Assembly: GCA_948470475.1 (NCBI GenBank) | Contig: OX419343.1 | Location: forward strand, 17,630,147 to 17,694,146 | Reading direction: 5' to 3' | DNA: 64,000 nucleotides | Origin: Galaxea fascicularis | Taxonomy: Eukaryota > Cnidaria > Anthozoa > Scleractinia > Euphylliidae | Part shown: piece by piece, positions 44,085 through 56,250 of the stretch | Numbering within the stretch: the first letter of the stretch is position 1 | How the letters are laid out: the number at the start of each line of letters is the position of its first letter | Position numbers and translations under genes: made by a program | The notes under the pieces: model-generated | The model's input: the letters and a program-made list of their open reading frames with translations, nothing else | Told to the model about the DNA's origin: nothing | The model's database searches: none

Positions 44085-44290
44085 GCTTTTAAGTAAGCAA
44101 AAAGAAAGAAAACTTTGCCGTCGTGCACTCACGTTCTCGGGGAAACATAAAATTTGGTCATTTCACGTTTTTTGCAGTGGACTGCAAAGAAATGTACTAA
44201 AATGTAAACGCACGTGCAGAGCAATTGTTTTTGCTCATTAAAGCCATTGTTTTATTGCGTTCTCATTGCCGTTGCCATCCTCGTCGCTAA
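44085..44290. repeat. dispersed repeat family R1, copy
   Basis: Contains AAACTTTGCCGTCGTGCACT, AAAATTTGGTCATTTCACG and CGTTCTCATTGCCGTTGCC blocks of the family at 9620-10135. Confidence 0.68.
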
Positions 44291-44303
44291 AACTACCTAA
44301 CAC

Positions 44304-44732
44304 TGGCTGCGGTCACATCTAGTTTAATTAAGTTAGTCTCAAGTCATACCTAACTGCAGTTACTTGTGTTTTCGGTTGACTTTGCGGTCACACCACGCAC
44401 AAAAGGTTGGTTTGTTGTTTTTGATTTTCCCTCGCTTCACGCTTGGTTCTTATTTTGCATATTTATATATGCTCATCTCGCACGTGCGAAAAGGAATTGT
44501 CACATTCTGATTGGTAGTTTGTTTGTAAAACTTAAGACTAACCCATGAACTGCTTGGGTATAACTATAGTTTAGTCTGTATTATTTTGGGCCACCGAGGC
44601 GTAAATTTCCTAACTATATATAGTTAGAGCGAACAGAGAAGCGGTCACATTACCGAAATAGCTAACTACAGTTATCCCCGTCTTAACTATACTTGTTAGT
44701 ACTTGTTAGTAGCCCAGATGTGACCGCAGCCA
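44304..44732. mobile_element. TIR element with TAACTA-rich interior
   Basis: Perfect 17-bp inverted ends TGGCTGCGGTCACATCT / AGATGTGACCGCAGCCA. Subterminal GCGGTCACA words and many TAACTA/TAGTTA words inside. No ORF. Confidence 0.82.
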
Positions 44733-45293
44733 CTATGAAGGGCAGTGTGAAAACTGAAATGACAAGTCATTTCAAGCAACAAAAAGTGAAGTCATGTTTG
44801 ACTGCTTCCCGGGGGGGGGGGGGAGGGGAGGTTTGGGCGAGCGGTTCTCCTCGGAATTGATGATTGTTGGTAAGGATTCGTCATCATCATCATCTTTATT
44901 TAAAAACACGGTAAATACATCAGGCATTAACAATTTAGTATAAAAGCTACAACTTATTACCAAAGACTATGTATAAAGATTAATCTTCTAAAGTTTAAAA
45001 TATTGCTAACTATTAAAAAGATAAACTAAATTAAAGCCTATTTTACATGAATGCCGTGTCGGAATTAATTAACAATCGTCGGAAATTAGTCAGAGATGTT
45101 GCTTGCCTAGGAGTTGAGGGTAAACTGTTTCAGAGAACTGCACCACTATAGGCAAAGCTATTTTGTAATATGTAATTAGTACGTGGCAAGGGAATAGCAA
45201 GCTTATTATCAGGATGTGCCGTGTGCCGCCTAGTTCTCCAAGTCCTGACCTTATTTCAGACCGAAATATATCATTTTCCACACTCGTTTTCAG

Positions 45294-45566
45294 ACCTACA
45301 AAGAATTGCAAAAATATTTGAGACACTGTACATCATTTTAGTCTTTAATGACGTTTCCATGATCTTAAGCTTTCCCTCCCCCTCTCCCTCTTATCAAAGT
45401 TGGTAACAGTGCAACAGCATACTCGAAACTTTGAGGAACAACTTTGAAAGGGGGAGAGGGAGGGGCTGTGTGTTGTATCACACAGATTTCTTTGCAGCAG
45501 CGTTTTAGAGAAAGAAAATATGTTTTTCACTGTGAATGTCTCAACAATTTTGCAACTGGTTGTAGC
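45294..45566. mobile_element. 270-bp MITE, family M4, copy 2
   Basis: Co-linear with 31111-31383 over its whole length (shared GAGACACTGTAC, TTATCAAAGTTG.TAACAG, CAGCAGCGTTTTAGAGAA). Same orientation. Confidence 0.82.
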
Positions 45567-48500
45567 CTGGTCAGTTCCAAATCTTTCCACCGGATTTGTT
45601 GTAGCGTAAAGCTTGGAATCTGTGCCGAAGTCCAGAATAGGACAAATTTAGCTCGGATGATATATTTTGGTTACTTATCTAATTTCTCTATTACACATTT
45701 GAAGTTGAAATGACAAAAACGTTTATACGCTCTCGTGCTTTCCTTGAAAACCATACCCAATTACAGAACAAATTGGTCCAAATCTATACCCGTTTTCAGA
45801 CTAAAACGGCTCAAAACCTATACCCTATGGGGCGGCACATAGCTGTATAGCTTATGTAGATATCCCCTGGGGAACTACTTAGAATTTCAAATTCACAAAA
45901 AGCATGAAAAGTCGAAGGGTATGGAGAGTGATCAGTGGAAGATCTATCCAAGGCAACGTCCAGGGGGGCGGATTTGACGTGTGCGTCTCCCCCCCTCCCT
46001 CTCCCCATTCCTCCCAACGGGGTTGTGGAGGTCCGCCTTCCGGAGCCACCTATTATAGAACGATGGCTCAAACGATAATAACTAATAAACCAAAACGTAA
46101 ATTGTAATTTGGACTGAAACGCTAAAAACTATGCTTAAGTTTAAGACTTTTCCTTGTGTTGTGGCTCTGAAGAGAGACATCCCTCGGTCCCACTCAAAAA
46201 CCGTTATTTAAAATCCTGGCTACGACCCTGAATGTAGGAGGATACAACGTTGATTTTATTACCTACGAGGAGCTTTTAATGTTACGAGCATTCCGATCCA
46301 AGTTCAGAATTTTCCTCCACTTGGTGACAATTCAAAGACTCAGTGTTTCTTTTGATGGTTTGAGTATTGTCCAAGAGAGTGCGTAACGCCAGTCTTTGAA
46401 TCGCAAGTGACGTCACAATTTCTGGTTCCACTGAAGTTTTCTAAGCTGCCCAGCTCTTTAGTCGAAAGTTTTTCAACAGATCACGGCGAAACGCTGCGAG
46501 AGTTGAAACGTTCAAGGCCGTGACCTGAGTACACACATTAACTGTCATTCAGGGACTAAAACATGAGACGTCAGCATACATTTCAGAAGCTGCTGAACGG
46601 TGATGATTTTTACACCTTGAACGACACTTCGCCTCGGTAGAGAACTGTTGCTCGCGCGCTACTATCTTGGTCGTCAGCTGTGCAACAAGCTTGTTCTCCT
46701 ACATCCATCATCTTCAGCAACTGAGAGAGTTCTCTCTCCAACAAGTCCGAATAGAATAATCGTTTTATTAAAAACAATACGACAAAGCATATCAGCTCAT
46801 ACAATACTCTGTTCGACTTGTGACACTTGCTGCTGAACAACCACTACTCCATTTTGCGCGAAAATATGCTCGGGTGTTTGTTTGTAGCTGGATAGTAGGC
46901 TAAAGTCTTTAGCATTAAAGCCATCTGTTAAGTACCAGTCTATGGTCACGAGCTGGTTAGCGATTCCTCTCAATTCAAGGACTATTCATGAATAAAATAT
47001 TCTGTGTTAGTTTTCCTTTCGTAATAATGCGCTATGAAACTTACCGTGTGCAAGATAAGCTAGCGCTAGAAGTCGCACAAATGTGTTTAGGTAAGCTGAA
47101 GCCAAATCTGGTGGGATTTGAGGGAGGCCACGCCAAAAAGAATGAATTTTGAAGGAGGCTACTAAAAATAATCCTACAAAAAGGGGGGGGTATAGAGTGA
47201 AATTCTGGGATAAAGTAAGTGGAAAAATAGTTGGTGCAGCCCATTTTAAAGGGCATGTCACCCCCCCCCCCCCAAAAAAAATATTTTTGATCGGGTGTTA
47301 TGTGACTTAAACTGGTAGGCTGGATCATAAAATTTTCAGATGACACTCCCCCAAATCCCACCACCCCCTTACCCTATAATCAAAGGCTCCTATGAGCCAG
47401 CTCATGGATGAGGAACATAACAATACTTTGAATTTACAACAACTTTATTTTCTAAAAAGATATGTGCAAGAAACCTGTACATTCGTTTGTGTTTGTGGAA
47501 GCACATCCTTTTCAGACACACCTCTTGGTAAAAGAACCGTTTACGAGCTAATATTTTCCGTAAAATTACGCAGTTGATTGACAGGCGCCAGAAGCATTAC
47601 ATTAGACGAAATTGACAGACGTAAGTAATTTGAACCGGCGATGGAGCACAAATATGCAAATTTGTACACGCACTGTAAAAATAATATTCAAATGTGATCG
47701 CTTTGTTAAGAAGTGTAACAGGCAAGTTAAATTTTCTTACTGGTCGACGGCTCATTTCAAGTTAGTTTTATAAACGTTTTTGGTCGTAATAAAATTTCCG
47801 ACTATTCTGAATGCGAGATAATATCATTATTTTGTGAAAGTCCTGAGGGAAATTAGTCACGCTTTTAATATAGTCACAATGTTTTTGAGCGATTCGGGGT
47901 CCGGTACAAAACTTTTGCTTTGTAAGGTGATATATTCAATCCATCTATTTATGCTTTGTGCTACAATTAACTTGACTTTCCAAATATTTTGTTGTTCGAA
48001 CAGATTAGCTGTTATAGCTGCTTGTCAGACCAAATTTTTACCTCACAGAGAAAAATATTTGCATGCTTGTGGTCCTTTAAGCCAAGAGATATAGCCTTTC
48101 TAAACAAGATTATATTTGCAATCGAGCGTTCACCATCAAAAGAGCGTCTTCAAAAATACTTCATTACGTACCTGCTTAAATCGATCATATGTTGCTCATA
48201 AATCAAATGTGTTGCTCGCCAGAATTTGATTTTTTAGCTAGAAAGTCTTTCTCCTGTTTCCTTTTTTTGCCGATTTTCTTCATTCTTCCTTCTTCCATCA
48301 TATTGTGGCAAAAAATTCTCGATTATTACTGCCCCAGGCACCGCACAGTGATAAGCTTTATAGTTGCATTTGCGATATCTCGAAGTTCGTTTTCGCTGCT
48401 CTGAAGATTTCAAAGTTCAATTCTCGCAGCTCGTGTTCTTCATCTTATTAACTTTATCTGATCACTGATCCTTAAACAAAATAGACCTTTGTTGAGTTGG

Positions 48501-50113
48501 AAAATTGAAACGAAAAACCAACGCCATGAACATTATTTATTATCTATTTATTTATTATCTTCTTGCCACAGAAAAATTATAGATAAAATCGAAAACTGGT
48601 AATAAATAGCTAATTAATATTAAATTTAAAGTGAACATATAACTTGGAAGGAGTGACTGTGGCGGGGAAATCTCCGAGAAGCAAAGCTTATGAGGAATAG
48701 AGATTTCCCCCCACGGGCATTGAAATACTACTAGGCGGCATTTAACAATAAAGAAAAGACGTGTATTTTAAATATGTAAGTGTATTTAGACAAAAAGATA
48801 GATATAAAGTGTTATGATATTCAGGTTGTATCTTGTCTGGCCCTTAAAAACGTAAAACAATACCTGCAGAGCAAAATTCTCCGCCTTTGTACTACACCCT
48901 GAAATTTGCAAACGGTGGACCAAGAAGACTATGGAAACAAAAGCAATACTTACCAGGGGGAGGGACCGAGGGAAAGTTTAATGAATAAATTAATCAGAAT
49001 CGAGTGAGTGAGTAAACGAATGAGTGATCCCCTGAGTGAGTGAGGGAAATTCAGACCCACAACAAAACCTCATGGCATGACTACGTCGTCCATGAGCTAA
49101 AAACTGAACGGTCCCTTACATGGCCACGTGGTCCCACGTGGTAGCTTGCAATACCCCTAAACGAAATGGCAAAGCCAATACGCATAAGTGCGTCAAAAAT
49201 AGCGTTACCTCTTTTAATATTTGCTGCTTCCCTAACTTAAGTCACAACGTTATTAAAATGTGTTCATAGCCCCAACTGGTTAGTTGAACATCTATCACAA
49301 CCCAAAAACGGGACGACGACTCCATATTTCTGCTGCAATGTACCGTTCATTTGGCACCAAATCCCAAAAGGCTATTTTTTTGGTCAAAGAGCAACACAAA
49401 AAAGTACACTTCTTAGTCGTCAACTTTTTAATGAGAAAACTTGTCAGGGGCGTGCCTACAATTGTTCGAAAACCCCGCTGTGGCCCTGTAGGCTGTTGTT
49501 TGGTTTGACGAAACAGCGGTAAAGTTCAACTTAAATTCATATTTACTGTCTTTGTTTAGTCAATTTCATTTGAGCAATTTCCTCTACTAAGGTACAGCGT
49601 AATTGAAGATTTAAAGTTTGATATTCAATTATGTTCTAGTACTTTATTTAACAAGCAACAGAAGGTCTTAACTACGACTTTGAAGTCGACTGAAATGTTG
49701 AAGTCTGCATGCATGGGGTTTTATTTCCAAAAGGAGCCGCGGTAATTTGGAAACAAAGAAGAAGAGAATATCATCATGATAATTTAACAAGAGAATACCA
49801 ATTCCAATGGAACCCTGCCAGGTATTAATCTAGAAAACATAATTTTTTATGAAACTCATGCCTGTTTATTATTTTGAGCAATTTCTTCTACCAATAATTG
49901 CAACATTTGGTCACGGAAAGTTCCCGCGTGAGGAAACGAAATATAGTTTAGCCATAATTTTCCCTTAAGTCGCCTTTAACCGCCCAAAGTTACGGCGACT
50001 TTAGGTCCTTGAGTAGGCCTACTTAGTCGTAGACAGACTTTCTTTAAATCTTTAATCTGCTTACTCGTCAGATACACCTGCTCACTCGTGGTAGAATTAC
50101 TTTTACCATGCAG

Positions 50114-50285
50114 GACCCGGTTGTTCGAAAGCCGATTAACGCTAATCCAAGATTGAAACTTGAAACTGTTCAACGCTAATATTCTTCAAAATTTTAGATT
50201 AGAGGAAGTCAATCGTGAAAAACAAAAAGCAGAAAAAAAAACTTTCACCCAAACGTTTGCGCTAGTCCTTCGAACAACCAGGCCT
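50114..50285. mobile_element. foldback element (GTTGTTCGAA family), copy 2
   Basis: Arms GGTTGTTCGAAAGCCGATTA and a complement ending TCCTTCGAACAACCAGGCC. Related to 17182-17289 by arm sequence only. Confidence 0.6.
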
Positions 50286-50504
50286 ACGATTCAAAACATA
50301 ACTGTCACTAATTTTTATTTCTTACGAAAGGGTATGAGACGAAAAAACAAAAATTTATATTACCCAACCGATAAATTGAAAATTGTAAATAGCCAAAACA
50401 TTCGATCAGTCGCAGAACAAACTGTACCATTTTATCCGACCACATTACAGGTACAAGGTCCTTTCTTTTGTTGGCAACAGTTTGTTTATGTGATTTAAAC
50501 CTAC

Positions 50505-51431
50505 TCAGCCCGATAAGCAACAAAACTTTCTCATTGTGTTTATCACGGCCAGTCTAATTTCTGTTATCTTCCAGCAGTACAAAAACGGGTTTAAAGACGA
50601 GTTTAAGAAAACTAGCGTCACTGAAGAGTACCAGACGATATCTGCACTTTTCCCGCTCCATCTGTATACGTGTATCATTGTCAGACAAATAAATAAAGGA
50701 ACATAACAAACACCAAATGACAATTGTACCCAGGCTATGCTAGAAACTACCTTCTTGTACCTTGTTATGTTCATTCTCCCGTCTCCTAGTTCTTGCTGTG
50801 CATGGCCGTGAACTTGGGTTTGATATTGTCGCAGCTTGAGGACGATTTTCATGTAACAAAACACTGATATAAGTACAGAAAGCATCAGTAAAACCATGAC
50901 TGAAATGAAGGCGGCGCGAGGACTGTAAAAATGGTAAGTTAATCCTGGTGAGGCACTGAGAATCCAAAGGTAAATTACTAAGATGCGAACTCGTCTCAAA
51001 GTTACCAAGTGTCTGTATCTGAGTCCCAGTAACAGGGCAAGAAGCCTATCCACACTTATGGCGGTCGATGTAGAGACAGACAACCCACAAGAAAGAAAGG
51101 TTATAGGCGTGGATACTCGAACGAAGTAACGTATAACTTTCCAGGGTACTTGTGTTAGGGAGTTCTCAAAAATGATAATGATAACGTAGCATGGTTGCAA
51201 AACAAGGCCAACGCAAAGATCATACACTGCCAGGCAACGAAACAAGAGTTTCGTTGGTGGGTGAAGAGAAGATCCTTTAGAAAGAGCAAACAAGATGAGG
51301 ACATTGCCAAGAGATGCGGTGATGGACAGGAGAACGTTCAAAGCGGAAATAAACACAGTTATTTCTAAAGGTAAGCTGGATGGCATTAGATCATGGCAAG
51401 AAACGTTCCCATTTTCACTGCAGTTCGGCAT
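50505..51431 (-). CDS. intronless class A G protein-coupled receptor
   Basis: A single 308-residue open frame with seven hydrophobic segments. Class A anchor residues are present: LGNVLIL with Asn43 (TM1), LAVYDL with Asp71 (TM2), Trp156 (TM4), FGVCYVP (TM6) and NPFLY 281-285 (TM7), then a short basic helix 8 ending in KFCC, which could be palmitoylated. Two N-terminal glycosylation sites (NCS, NVS) precede TM1; there is no signal peptide. The TM3 DRY motif is DRL (128-130), and the usual TM3 cysteine that pairs with loop 2 is absent. This recalls the melanocortin/adenosine-type group and the large cnidarian families of intronless receptors. The ligand cannot be predicted. The start is the first ATG in frame; the length is normal. 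Confidence 0.92.
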   Translation of the reverse strand: MPNCSENGNVSCHDLMPSSLPLEITVFISALNVLLSITASLGNVLILFALSKGSSLHPPTKLLFRCLAVYDLCVGLVLQPCYVIIIIFENSLTQVPWKVIRYFVRVSTPITFLSCGLSVSTSTAISVDRLLALLLGLRYRHLVTLRRVRILVIYLWILSASPGLTYHFYSPRAAFISVMVLLMLSVLISVFCYMKIVLKLRQYQTQVHGHAQQELGDGRMNITRYKKVVSSIAWVQLSFGVCYVPLFICLTMIHVYRWSGKSADIVWYSSVTLVFLNSSLNPFLYCWKITEIRLAVINTMRKFCCLSG

Positions 51432-51980
51432 TTTTGGATGCTTTAAGGAGAACTATCATTTAACTGAATATTACCAGACCAAGAAACATGTGGTATATAT
51501 GCTTTCATTATCACCTGGTTTATAAGCAGTTCGTTTGTGCGTCATAATTATTCCAAATATTAACAATAAGCCCAATGACTATTTAAACTATTTAGTTATT
51601 ATACAACCTTTGGGAAAGCAATTACACAGCACGTTTGAATCAAACAAAACAGTATGACGTGTTTGAAGGAGGATGAAAATGGAAATCAATTAAATAGCAG
51701 CTGTTTAGTGTTTTAAGTGTGTTTTTTATGAGAGCTTTTGATGCAAAAAGGAACGAAAAAGACGGACGAGGTTTCGCTGTCCATTAGACCAACCACAAAA
51801 CAACAGGACGTCTTGGAAGGAAGATACAGATGGAAATCAATTAAATAGTTGCTAAGGAACGAAAAACAATAAAGGGGGTTAGTTTCGAAAGAAACTGTGG
51901 TGCTGCGTCGGCAGGGAAGGTTTATCAAATGAGTTGATAATGTATAATGGCCCCCATGCTGAAGGGTTTCGAGAAGTAGC

Positions 51981-52042
51981 TCTTCGTCAGAACGAATGGA
52001 TTCGTTCTGACGAAGGGCTAAGGCTCGACTAAAAAGTCAGTC
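51981..52042 (+). ncRNA. possible degenerate hammerhead-like motif
   Basis: A 20-bp-arm hairpin (AGCTCTTCGTCAGAACGAAT / ATTCGTTCTGACGAAGGGCT) is followed by CTGACGA (52007-52013) and GGGC-TAAG-GCTC, which fits a hammerhead core and stem II. The expected GAAA is replaced by GACT. Such motifs accompany Penelope-like elements. Probably inactive. Confidence 0.3.
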
Positions 52043-52600
52043 ATCTTTTTAAATCCCTTTTAGGTGGCCAATTTACATGATCAGCTCATTTGAGAAAATC
52101 TTTAAGGAATTAAAAAGGCGTCGTCCATTACACTATCGTCTAGAAAAGGGAGAGGACAAAACACGGAGTACCTTCTATTCCATGGAGTACCCTATGGGAC
52201 TAAAGTTCCTTTATTTTCTTAAAGCTTGCTCAACTCAAACGGTATTTTTTGCTGTCCAAGGCCAGTTTGAAAGGCATCAACAATCGGCTGACCATTTTCA
52301 CTGCAGGTTCCACAGTCACCAGTTCAGTGCCCATCACGATTAGGTTTATACCTTACGGATCGCCACAAAAGACGCCCTCTTTCGTATAATTCTGGCCGAA
52401 ACGTTTTAGAAGACGCACCCATTTCTTAATTTGGTAATTTGGGTTGGTATGATGCTGTAATTCCATTTGGTAGCGAAAACGAAGAGGAGGGTGGACAGCG
52501 GTCACCAAAGATCGCGGGTGACCATTTTTTGCTCTCTGTGAATTTTCGATATCTTCAACCTAAATGTACATTTACGATTCATTTATGTTTTGAAAACGAA

Positions 52601-53354
52601 ATGCCAACAATCAAGGAATTTGAATCTCTACTCGACAACAAGCTTTAACCAACTCAAGCGAAGTTGCAAATGAATGATAATTGCACGACTCTACAAACAA
52701 AGCTTGATCTGCTTGAAGCAAGAAATGCGACTTTAGTAGCTGAAAACGCTACTCTGTCCAGGAGATTGCCATCTTTTGAAACCTGCTTGAACAATTTGGA
52801 ACAATATTCCCGCCGAGAATGCATAGAAATTTCTGATATACCCGAGGTGAAAGATGAGCCGAATACGGAAGACATTGTGACAAAGGTTGGTTCTTTAATT
52901 GGATTAGATTTAACGAAAACTGATATATCAGTGAGTCATCGATTACCAAAAGGATCTTACAGTGCTGCAGTAAGAGAAGGACCTCAAGCTTCTTCGAATA
53001 CTAGCTCAAGAGCTCCTAATGTTATAGTAAAGTTTGTACGGAGGGAGACGAGGGATCACTTTTATAAAGGAAGAAAACTCTTACGAGATAAATCGACAAG
53101 AGACTTGGATCTTGCTAGAAAACAAAATTTACATCTCGGAAAACCTTACCTAAGCCAATAAGGATCTCTTTAAGGAAAGTCTGAAAGTTAAGAAGGATCT
53201 AAAGTAAAAGTTTATCTGGACTTTTTATGGTCGTACTTATGTTCGGAAAGATTCAGAAAGTCGGCCTGTTGTTGCTATACAGAAGAAGTCTGACCTGGAT
53301 ATCCTGAAGCAAGATGGTGGAGTTCATTCATTCCCAGCTAACCCAACTGGCTAA
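52601..53354 (+). pseudogene. LINE ORF1 remnant
   Basis: From ATG 52601 the frame encodes an L1-ORF1-like protein: a short N-terminus, a Leu-rich coiled coil (LEARNATLVAENATLSRRL), then an RRM-like region beginning NNLEQYSRRECIEIS. It is broken by an in-frame TAA at 52646, a frame change near 53155 and a further TAA near 53211; matching sequence (FIWTFYGRTYVRK) continues to 53354. The intact protein would bind the element's RNA. Dead copy. Confidence 0.8.
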
Positions 53355-53390
53355 GTTTCCTATTTATTTTACACTTCTTTATTATATATT

Positions 53391-54543
53391 ATGAAGTTTA
53401 CACACATAGATAACTTACCACGTTTTGAACTCTTATCTAAGCTTGACAAGATATCCAGTCTCAACCATCATGATGTGGAAAATAATTTAATGCAGCAGAC
53501 TGACTTTAAATATTACACCTTAGAAGATTTTCTTAATAATGAGAATCTTAATCAGAGCAAACATACTCTCTGTTTTTCTAATATTCACTTCAACATAAGA
53601 AGTCTTTCTGCTAATCATGAGGGTATGACTTTGCTGCTATCAGACCTTCAACATGCTTTTGATGTTATTGGCCTCTCTGAGACAAAGATAAAAGATAGTT
53701 GTGATCCTACCAGCAACATTACTGACTATCAATGGATATGACTTTATTTCAAAGCCAACCTTACCTAATGCTGGTGGTGTGGGTCTCTATGTCAAAGAAG
53801 GGATTCCATTTAATATTCGAGAAGACCTTTGTTTAATTACCAAAGAGTTTGAATCGCTATGGATTGAGATTAATCGTTATCCTTATAAAAATTTAGTATG
53901 TGGTATCCTATATAGGCACCCAAGTGGAAAACCTAGGTACCTGGGAATTCTCATAGACTGTCATCTTAATTGGAAAGAACATATCCAACAGCTTTCGAAA
54001 AAAAATATCTAGAGGTATTGGTTTTCTTTGTAAAATTAGGCATTACGGTTAATGTCAAAATTTTAGTTCAATTATATCGTGCTATTATTCTTCCTTTCTC
54101 TTCGTACTGTTGTATAGTGTGGGGTAATACCTATGATCTTAATATTAAACCGCTCCTAAGAATGCAAAACTGAGAAAGTGATCCGTCTAATTACCTTTTC
54201 TGATTTTGATGCTCACACAGGTCCTTTGTTTTTTCAACATAAACTTCTAAAACTTCTAAAACTTCAGGATCATATCAAACTTCAAACTCTTTACTTCATG
54301 CACCAATTCTTTATTGGCAAATTACCAAAGATTTTTTATTCATTTTTTATTAAAACTTCAGATAAACATAATGTCAACACTCGCTTTGCAACTGGGACAA
54401 CATTTTATGTTCCAAAAATTCGTAAATTTAATATTCGATACAGTGGACCTACATTATGGAATAAAACTGATGAGAGATTTAGGATTCTAACTCCCTATTC
54501 ATTCAAAAGAGAATTATGCATGCATTTCATTAATCTGTATTAA
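53391..54543 (+). pseudogene. LINE ORF2 remnant, reverse-transcriptase core deleted
   Basis: The N-terminal part has apurinic-endonuclease motifs (HFNIRSLSANHEG, DVIGLSETKI, then NAGGVGLYVKEGI in a shifted frame, and LVCGILYRHPSG). The text then jumps directly to KPRYLGILIDCHLNWKEHI, which in intact elements follows the polymerase, so the YADD-bearing core is missing. C-terminal segments follow in two more frames, ending FINLY and TAA at 54543. CR1/Jockey-like in type. Confidence 0.85.
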
Positions 54544-54870
54544 GTTTTACTACTAATTGCTATGTTTTGATGTTTCTGTTATTTAGTTCTTTATTTTCAC
54601 TTATTTTTTTATCGTATACATTTTTAAGAATTGTTTGTTCTGTAATTTATTTCCTTAATAAGTGTTTAATATGTAAAATGTAAAATGTAAAATGCTTCTT
54701 TTCTGACCTCATACATATTTTCAATTAATATATGGTGGTCACCCAACTAGTTTAGCTCTTTAGGTATTTTGGGTGACCAGCAACTGTATGTATTTTTAAT
54801 TTCTTTCCTGTTTAATTTGTACTTAGTTTAATTTTACAGTTCAAATAAACCTTGTTGTTGTTGTTGTTGT
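54544..54870 (+). mobile_element. LINE 3' untranslated region and (TTG)n tail
   Basis: AT-rich sequence after the ORF2 stop, ending in six to seven TTG units (54852-54870), the kind of short-repeat tail used by CR1/L2-type LINEs. It abuts the putative LTR that follows. Confidence 0.7.
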
Positions 54871-55074
54871 TGTAACATGGCTCCTCGCGCCTTAGATCCC
54901 CACTTAGATATTTTTAACCACGTGTAATTTTAACAATCCACTATGTAATTATATGCCTGTGATATAAGGTCACGTGAATACAAAAAACCATGTGCTTTGA
55001 CCAGAAGCAGTCATTCAAACTTGTTGTCTGTACTTAAACTCTTCTCGTCGTTGCTTGAAGCCCCTAACGTTGCA
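54871..55074 (+). mobile_element. putative 5' LTR of a Gypsy-type element
   Basis: Starts TGTAACATGG and ends TTGCA (TG..CA), about 204 bp, with a TATA-like GATATAAGG inside. It is followed at once by TGGCGCCGG, a usual tRNA primer-binding site for Ty3/Gypsy elements. No matching 3' LTR was found in the window. Confidence 0.6.
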
Positions 55075-55156
55075 TGGCGCCGGAAGAAAACGCTAAACTT
55101 CGTAGCAACACATCTCGCAGACTTTAGACGCAGCTTCCATCGACGTTGAGTCGAAT

Positions 55157-56030
55157 TTGCATCGATATACAGCGACGAACATGCCCGAGACAAGCGCTAG
55201 CCGCAGCACTTCGACGTCCCAAGCAGAAAAGGCCAGCACAGCGACAGCTCCAAGCGCTCAAGCACCGCAGCAAATCTTCATTTCCATTGTCCCGATACCT
55301 CCAAAGTTAGATTATCTTCGCGGCGAAGAATTGAAAAAATCGACTTCAAACATGGAAAGCGTACGGAACGATCACCGGTTTGACCTCGAAACCGAGCGAT
55401 TACTGAGTCTCAACTTTCATCACATGCATCGGCCCACTGGAAGCTATCGAAATCCACTCTCGTTTACCCTTTGCATCCGTGAAGGACAAATGCCGGAACG
55501 ATAAATTTCTGGAGTTATTGAATAGCTACTGCGTTGGCAAGACTAACACAATTTACGAACGCTACAAGTTCAACGACAGAGTACAAGAACTTTGAGAGTG
55601 ACGCCTTTGCACTGATCTGCAGTCCGAAAGCTGGTTGAACTGTGCTCTGAAACAAATGATCCGAGACAGGCTCGTGCGAGGAATTCTGGATAATAGACTC
55701 CGCAAGAAACTATTACAAGAAGCAGATCTGACATTGGAGAAATGCATGAATTATTGCAAAGCAGCCGAAACCGCGAATAGTCAGCTGAAAGAGAAATCCA
55801 TCCATAGCGCAGAGGCAGCGCATCAACTGAGTAAACCTTACAGACGCACATGCCCACCAAAACAGAATAACAAGCATGCGAGAGAGTTGAGAAATTGCAA
55901 ATATTGTGGCAAAACACAGAACGGAAAATGGAAAAATGACCAGCATATGGCAAGATCTGTGAGAAGTGCTCCAAAAGAAATCACTTCAGTTCTGTCTGTC
56001 AGCGGAAAATACTTCCACCGATAAAGAAAG
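55157..56030 (+). pseudogene. Gypsy-type gag remnant
   Basis: Two open stretches (55157-55504 and 55635-56024) joined by frame changes. They contain a Ser/Ala/Thr-rich start, a capsid-like helical part (IRDRLVRGI...LRKKLLQE..LTLEKCMNYCKAAE) and a damaged zinc knuckle (CKYCGKTQ). The structural protein is nonfunctional here. Confidence 0.72.
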
Positions 56031-56065
56031 CACACCGCAGCAACATACAGAAACGTAACCCAAAG

Positions 56066-56250
56066 GTGCATGAACTGCATGAAGACTTACATTCTCCATC
56101 TGAGGATGAACTTTGGGCTTTATCATTCACTGAGCAAGTCGATGCTGTTAGTACCAACAAGAATAGAATCTATGCAGCTATGGAAATCGGGAACAAAACA
56201 GTAGTGATGCAGGTAGACACTGGAGCATCTTGCAATGTCTTTCCCTAGCT
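56066..56250 (+). pseudogene. retroelement protease remnant
   Basis: An aspartic protease active-site motif VDTGASCNVFP lies at the end of this open stretch and is followed at once by a stop. Confidence 0.72.

Larger units (their letters stand above)
41150..50504. other. intergenic region without a recognised host gene
   Basis: Between gene B and the GPCR. It contains repeats (41647-41871, 42931-43329, 43654-44080, 44085-44290, 44304-44732, 45294-45566, 50114-50285). In 45850-50100 I saw only short ORFs without family resemblance, homopolymer tracts such as the C-run near 47260, and AT-rich DNA. Confidence 0.55.

Noticed and set aside
46610..46840. 76-codon minus-strand frame
   Set aside because: No motif, no splice continuation found and no homolog recognised.
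47041..47364. 107-codon minus-strand frame with Pro/Phe-rich sequence
   Set aside because: Built over C-run and G-run tracts; similar G/C-run text elsewhere (about 61240-61300) suggests repeat DNA.
50505..51431. Assigning a named ligand class to the GPCR
   Set aside because: Conserved residues show class A only. Without alignment or a tree, the ligand class would be a guess.
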